NCBI GenBank assembly: GCA_963978545.1
Contig: OZ021729.1
Span: forward strand, 9,658,001-9,722,000
DNA length: 64,000 bases
Direction: 5' to 3'
From: Linyphia triangularis
Taxonomy: Eukaryota; Arthropoda; Arachnida; Araneae; Linyphiidae
Shown here: positions 59,180 through 64,000 of the stretch, one piece after another
Numbering within the stretch: position 1 is the stretch's first letter
Layout of the letters: every line of letters begins with the position of its first letter
Notes under the pieces: model-generated
Seen by the model: only the letters and a program-made list of their open reading frames with translations
Told to the model about the DNA's origin: nothing
Database searches by the model: none
Program-made: the position numbers and the translations under genes

Positions 59180-59868
59180 CTAGGGGGCTTCGCCCCCTGC
59201 TCGCTGACGCTCGCCAACCCCCAAACATCTCGCTGCGCTCGGATTGAGTGGCTTTGCCGCTCGAATTTGTGGTTAAAACATCTTGCTGCGCTTTGAAAGG
59301 CATAAAAAATTTAACAAAAATTTTTATAAATTTAATGTAAGGCCTAATAGAGAAAACACTCAAATTGCAAGTTTCATAATAGAAAGTTAAATATACTATC
59401 CGCCAACATTCTGACTTAAAACTTCATTAGCTATGCCCTTACATTGAAGTCCCAATATCTTTTATTTATTCTGATAAAAAACAACGCTAGCTACACTCAC
59501 CAACCCCTGTAGAAATACTTCAAAATAATAATTACTCTAATACAAAAATGCTTCAGAAAAAAAGAAAAAATCAACTTTAAAACGAAGAGTTTAAAAAGAG
59601 CTTTAAAATTAGCAACGGGTTTGTTGTTTACATATACGTAAGGATGTTGCCATTCATATATTCAAAATCATTGAGGCTTTGTAGTAGCTTAATGATGAAA
59701 AATATTGAAATTTAACTAATTAATAAAGTGTTAATAAATTATTTTGGCACGTTTTGGCAAATCTACAGCTTATTTCCTTTAAAATGACACCTTGATCATT
59801 GAAATTGGTTGAGCAGTTTAGGCGGACGGACTAACCCCAAAAAACGTATTGCCTATTAAATATATAGA
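59180..59868 (-). mobile_element. Helitron copy A of a head-to-tail dimer
   Basis: The 5' end TCTATATATTTAATAGG starts at 59868 after an A. The 3' hairpin GGGGGC-GAA-GCCCCC (59197-59183) ends in CTAG at 59180, and the next base on the minus strand is the first base of copy B. There is no T or host base between the copies. Confidence 0.87.
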
Positions 59869-60379
59869 TTCTGAAACACTGTAAGATGGAGCTACATAAT
59901 TATTGTGATTAATTAGATGCGCGTGCATCTTTTCATTTATTTCTGTTCACGTGATATGGAGATTAGATTGCTAGAATTTTCTTCTTAGAGGAATGTTTTA
60001 ATTTCAATATAATTTTTTTTCACATGTATCATGAAAGTGGCAACAGGGAAGGATGGAATTATTTTGAGAAAAAGACATTGTTTTTGCAAGATTCTGAGGA
60101 ATTACTATAAGGCCTTGCGTGCGATACAAGCGGCGATCAGTACGTGACCAGCGTCAAGCTGAGAGAACGGTGGATGTTTTTCGGTATTTTACATTAATTC
60201 CTAACATGACGTCATCCAGTTAACTAGCTGAGCACTTCATTTTGAGTGATTATCATCTACAAGATGAAATATCTAAAACTAAAATTGTTTTATAATGGTT
60301 AGATTATCACAAAACATCACATAAACATAAGTTTTTGAAAAAATAATAAAATAGCATTTCAAATTATATTTTCAAATTA

Positions 60380-60670
60380 ACTTTTTTGAATTGCTTGAAG
60401 AACAAGATCCATCGTTCTATCGTTCGGCTCAGATTTACCGTACGCGACGCCTTGGCGCGGTTTTTCACATTTGGCGATAGCAGTTCTAAAATGGCAACCT
60501 TGCGGCAAATCCACTTTTTGGCAACCATATTGGAGGAAAGGATCTGAACGCGATTTTGATGCCGTTTTGGATTTGGCGATACAGCCACATGACGTCATTT
60601 TCAATTTGGCGATTTTTTTTGAAAAGTCGCCAAGGGGTCTCGTACAGTAAATCTTAACCTATCGTTCTCA
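60380..60670. repeat. CpG-rich repeat related to 46160-46340
   Basis: Shares gacgtcattttcaattt, ttttgaaaagtcgc and gtacagcaaa/gtacagtaaa with the centre of the 45165-47390 element. Words atttggcgat and atggcaacc recur. Confidence 0.5.
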
Positions 60671-60985
60671 CGGTTTGCGTTAGTCACACAACGCTCGCCG
60701 CTCGTATCGTTTTACGAGTCGTAAGAGTAACGCTCACATGCACAAAATTACGTAAGATAAATTTCAATTTCACCCTACATTTTTACTTTCAATGAACAAT
60801 TCCAGCATTTCCCCCCCCCCCCCCCCATTTTTTTTTAATTTTTTTTATTATAATATTCTAAGTTTTTCGAAAAGGCCATAAACACAAAAATTTCTGCTCA
60901 ATGCGCTTTTTCTTTTTTTCAATTTGCGATCAAAATTAGCTTGTTAGAGGTTGGCTAGAAAGCGGCTCATTTCGTTGGCATTGAA

Positions 60986-61179
60986 CGTGACATAAAGAGA
61001 TCTCAAACATCTTGGCTTGAAATGCAGCAGCGGAAACCAGATTTGCAAGTTTCTCGCAAATCACGCAATAACCTGTACGGAATGTGGCAATGGTCTACTA
61101 ACGCCAACTTTTTTAACGATAGCTATTTGACAGAAATCTCACGATAACCATAGAAACGCAGGGATCTCTTTACGTCACG
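60986..61179. mobile_element. ~194-bp MITE-like inverted repeat
   Basis: Left CGTGACATAAAGAGATC pairs with right GATCTCTTTACGTCACG (one extra base in the left copy). There is no clear target duplication. Confidence 0.45.
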
Positions 61180-61359
61180 AATTTTGTTGACTGTTTTGAT
61201 CGGACTGGTTTTGGCTGGGTTTTGGGGCATTTTCTTTTCTTAATATTTAAATAACTAATTTTTTTAAAGAAGTTTTGTTTAAATATTTGGAATCAAAAAG
61301 AAATTCTTCATAAATATGTACTAATTTAACTCGTTTTTAAAAAATGCTGAAGTTGACCA

Positions 61360-62570
61360 TTACCCATATATGTATACATAGAGTAATCGAAGTATTGCAT
61401 TCAGTAAAAAAAACAAAAAAAAACAAAACAATTTTTTTGCATTTCTCCAGAACATCCTGATTTCAAAAAAGTGATCTAGAAAAATAACTCCCGAACAAAT
61501 TGATCTACGATGTTCAAATTTGCTATGAGGGTTAGTGGTGGTCATGGGATCTACAATTATCATTTTCGTCAAAATCGCGCATGCGCGTAAGGTAGCTGCC
61601 ATTGAAAAAATCAGGTTTTTCAGTAATTGCTAAAAAATGGCTCTAACGATTTTGTTCAAAATCGCTGTGGTAATGCTAGGTATATGTATACCCTAAAACA
61701 TTTTTTTTTTTTTTTTTTAATTCTGAGTTTAAAAATCCAATTCTTTTTTCATTAGTTAGGAAGTATATGATTATAATAATTTCATTAAAAAAAATCAAAT
61801 TTCGGCAATTGTTAATTTTTTAATTAAGCTTTAATTAGGTAATTAGTACCTTTTTCAAACAATTATAAATCAAATTCTAATTTACTTATAAACGCAATTC
61901 TACATGGAAACCATTCGAAATATTATACTTAATGTTTTGAAACTCAATTAAGTTTCTTATATAGAAGAGCTTTTGTTTTACAATTTATTTTGTGTGAACA
62001 CATGAAAAAAATCCATATTTTCAAAGAAATCTACATTTTAAAAATATCTAAAAAATCAATTTCTCAACCAGTATTATAAAATTGAGTTTCAAAAGATCCA
62101 GCATATTATGTAGATGACTACGATATAAAAAAATTATAATTGAATATTTTGTTGTTGAATTATCATTGTTTAAATAAAGCGAGACATAATCAAAATACAG
62201 TTCGTCAGAAAACAGGTTTAAAGTTTCGAAAACGTGGTATCTAACAGGGGAAGTGCCAACCTACAATTGATTGTAACTTAAAAACTATTAAGGATATTTT
62301 CAAAAGTTTAGTATTGTTTGAAAACTAAAGTATCAGAAAATATTATGATATAATAACAAAAAAATTAATATTCTTATTGATTTTCGTGAATTGAAGGGTA
62401 TAAGTACACCTTAAGGTGTTTTAAGCATTCCCACATCCGAAATTCCCGTAAAGATATTTTATTGGCGTAAAAAGTCGAAAAACGAATGCTTTCAACACAG
62501 ATTGCCCGTTCCTTGACCATACCTCATCAACGACTTCATCATTTTTCTTTTCCCCTCCCCTTAGTTTTGC
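61360..62570 (-). mobile_element. Inverted copy of the 47622-48262 arm, split by an insert
   Basis: 61360-61675 and 62410-62570 together correspond to one arm (minus strand). The insert 61676-62409 begins TATATGTATACCC and ends GGGTATAAGTACA, an inverted pair, and contains a relative of the 282-bp unit at 63251. Confidence 0.65.
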
Positions 62571-62637
62571 TTATAATAAAGGAAAAAATAAGGATTATCG
62601 AAAAGAATATTGCCAGAATCACCACTTAGTCGGAAGT

Positions 62638-62797
<160 letters not shown>

Positions 62798-63250
62798 AAA
62801 AAAAAAGACCTATACAAGAATTATCGCAAAAAATATACCGTGGAGGATGCAACTGTCTTGAGAGAATTTTTTTTTTTTTTGCAAAATTTTGAGAAATCTG
62901 AAATAAGAAAAATATTTCTTTACCATTTCATACATATTAGAAATAATTTTTATTTCCCCAATATTAAAAGAAAAATTGAATTTTTAATAATTTTTTTGCG
63001 TATATTATATTCATAATTTTTCAACGGGTGCCTTAGGTTCCGTTCAACTTTCTAGTTAATTTTAAAGTGCACTTTAATACGCTAACTCACTATACGTCAC
63101 AGATATTTTGTGCTAGTATCCTTAAGAAAAGGATAATTTGATTTTCCCTAACATCTCATAAGCATTCTGACAAGCATTAATCAAAGAACTGAGTTTAAAA
63201 TTAAAAATATTATTTATAATTTAAAACAGCGTTATATAAATCAATGTTTT

Positions 63251-64000
63251 CAGGTGTAAGTATACACTAGAATTTTTTTTTTTAATTCTGAGTTTAAAAA
63301 TCCAATTCTTTTTTACATTAGTTAAAGAGCATATGATTAAAATTATTTCATAAAAAAAGTTCAAATTTCGGCAATTGCTTATTTTTTAATTAAGCTTTAA
63401 TTAGATCATTAGTTCCTTTTTCAAACAATGATATATTCTAATTTACTTAGAAACGCAATTCCACTTGGAAATTATTCGAAATGTTATTCTTAGTGTTTTG
63501 AAACTTAATTAAGTTTCTGTTTCAATGTTTTCAGGTGTACGTATACACTAGAATTTTTTTTTTTAATTCTGAGTTTAAAAATCCAATTCTTTTTTACATT
63601 AGTTAAAGAGCATATGATTAAAATCATTTCATAAAAAAAAAGTTCAAATTTCAGCAATTGTTTATTTTTTAATTAAGCTTTAATTAGATCATTAGTTCCT
63701 TTTTCAAACAATGTTATATTCTAATTTACTTAGAAACGCAATTCCACTTGGAAATTATTCGAAATGTTATTCTTAAGGTTTTGAAACTCAATTAAGTTTC
63801 TGTTTCAATGTTTTCAGGTGTACGTATACACTAGAATTTTTTTTTTAATTCTGAGTTTAAAAATCCAATTCTTTTTTACATTAGTTAAAGAGCATATGAT
63901 TAAAATCATTTCATAAAAAAAAATTCAAATTTCGGCAATTGTTAATTTTTAATTAAGCTTTAATTAGATCCTTAGTTCCTTTTTCAAACAATGATATATT
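63251..64000. repeat. ~282-bp tandem array running off the window end
   Basis: Units starting caggtgta(a/c)gtatacactaga begin at 63251, 63532 and 63815 (281 and 283 bp). A diverged relative occupies 61676-61960. Each unit contains aattaagctttaattaga and gaaacgcaatt. The array continues beyond the window. Confidence 0.85.

Overview
This is a eukaryotic, animal nuclear window. It is very AT-rich (roughly 70% by eye), its genes are split by GT-AG introns, and most of the sequence is transposable-element debris. The gene set (a renalase-type flavoprotein, an MZB1/pERp1-type ER protein, a monomeric glutaredoxin, a p25-alpha/TPPP-like protein) together with Copia, Helitron, hAT/P-like, foldback and tRNA-SINE elements fits an invertebrate metazoan. 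An arthropod is plausible, but I cannot fix the species from sequence alone.

Layout. From 1 to 16.4 kb lie the last five coding exons of a renalase-like gene (+); its FAD-binding N-terminal exons lie before the window. The first intron visible here (2.1-10.6 kb) holds a nest: a long-inverted-repeat MITE whose left arm was hit by a 1.8 kb DNA transposon (6-bp duplication) and whose right arm was hit by a nearly LTR-identical Copia element (5-bp duplication). From 16.4 to 30 kb, an MZB1-like gene (-, five exons, signal peptide, KTEL end) is convergent with renalase. It is head-to-head with a three-exon glutaredoxin (+), the start codons 439 bp apart. From 30 to 43 kb come large palindromic (foldback) elements, a hAT-like element with a Helitron fragment, and one unassigned candidate exon (-). 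At 44 kb there is an intronless p25-alpha-like ORF with an N-G-S/T-rich leader. From 44.6 to 48.3 kb there are more foldback elements.

From 48.6 to 54.5 kb lies a four-level nest: an LTR-like element, split by a 5.1 kb element with long TIRs, an 8-bp duplication and THAP-domain exons (P-superfamily-like), itself split by a Helitron, which carries a 148-bp satellite with a 1,034-bp higher-order duplication. From 55 to 64 kb are a second LTR-like copy, a hAT MITE, a head-to-tail Helitron dimer, further foldback copies, a (TTTA)n tract and a ~282-bp tandem array that runs off the end.

How the genes relate: MZB1 (ER oxidative folding) and glutaredoxin (thiol-disulfide exchange) probably share one intergenic promoter region; renalase is a third redox enzyme but independent. 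No rRNA, genuine tRNA gene, CRISPR or prokaryotic operon was seen.
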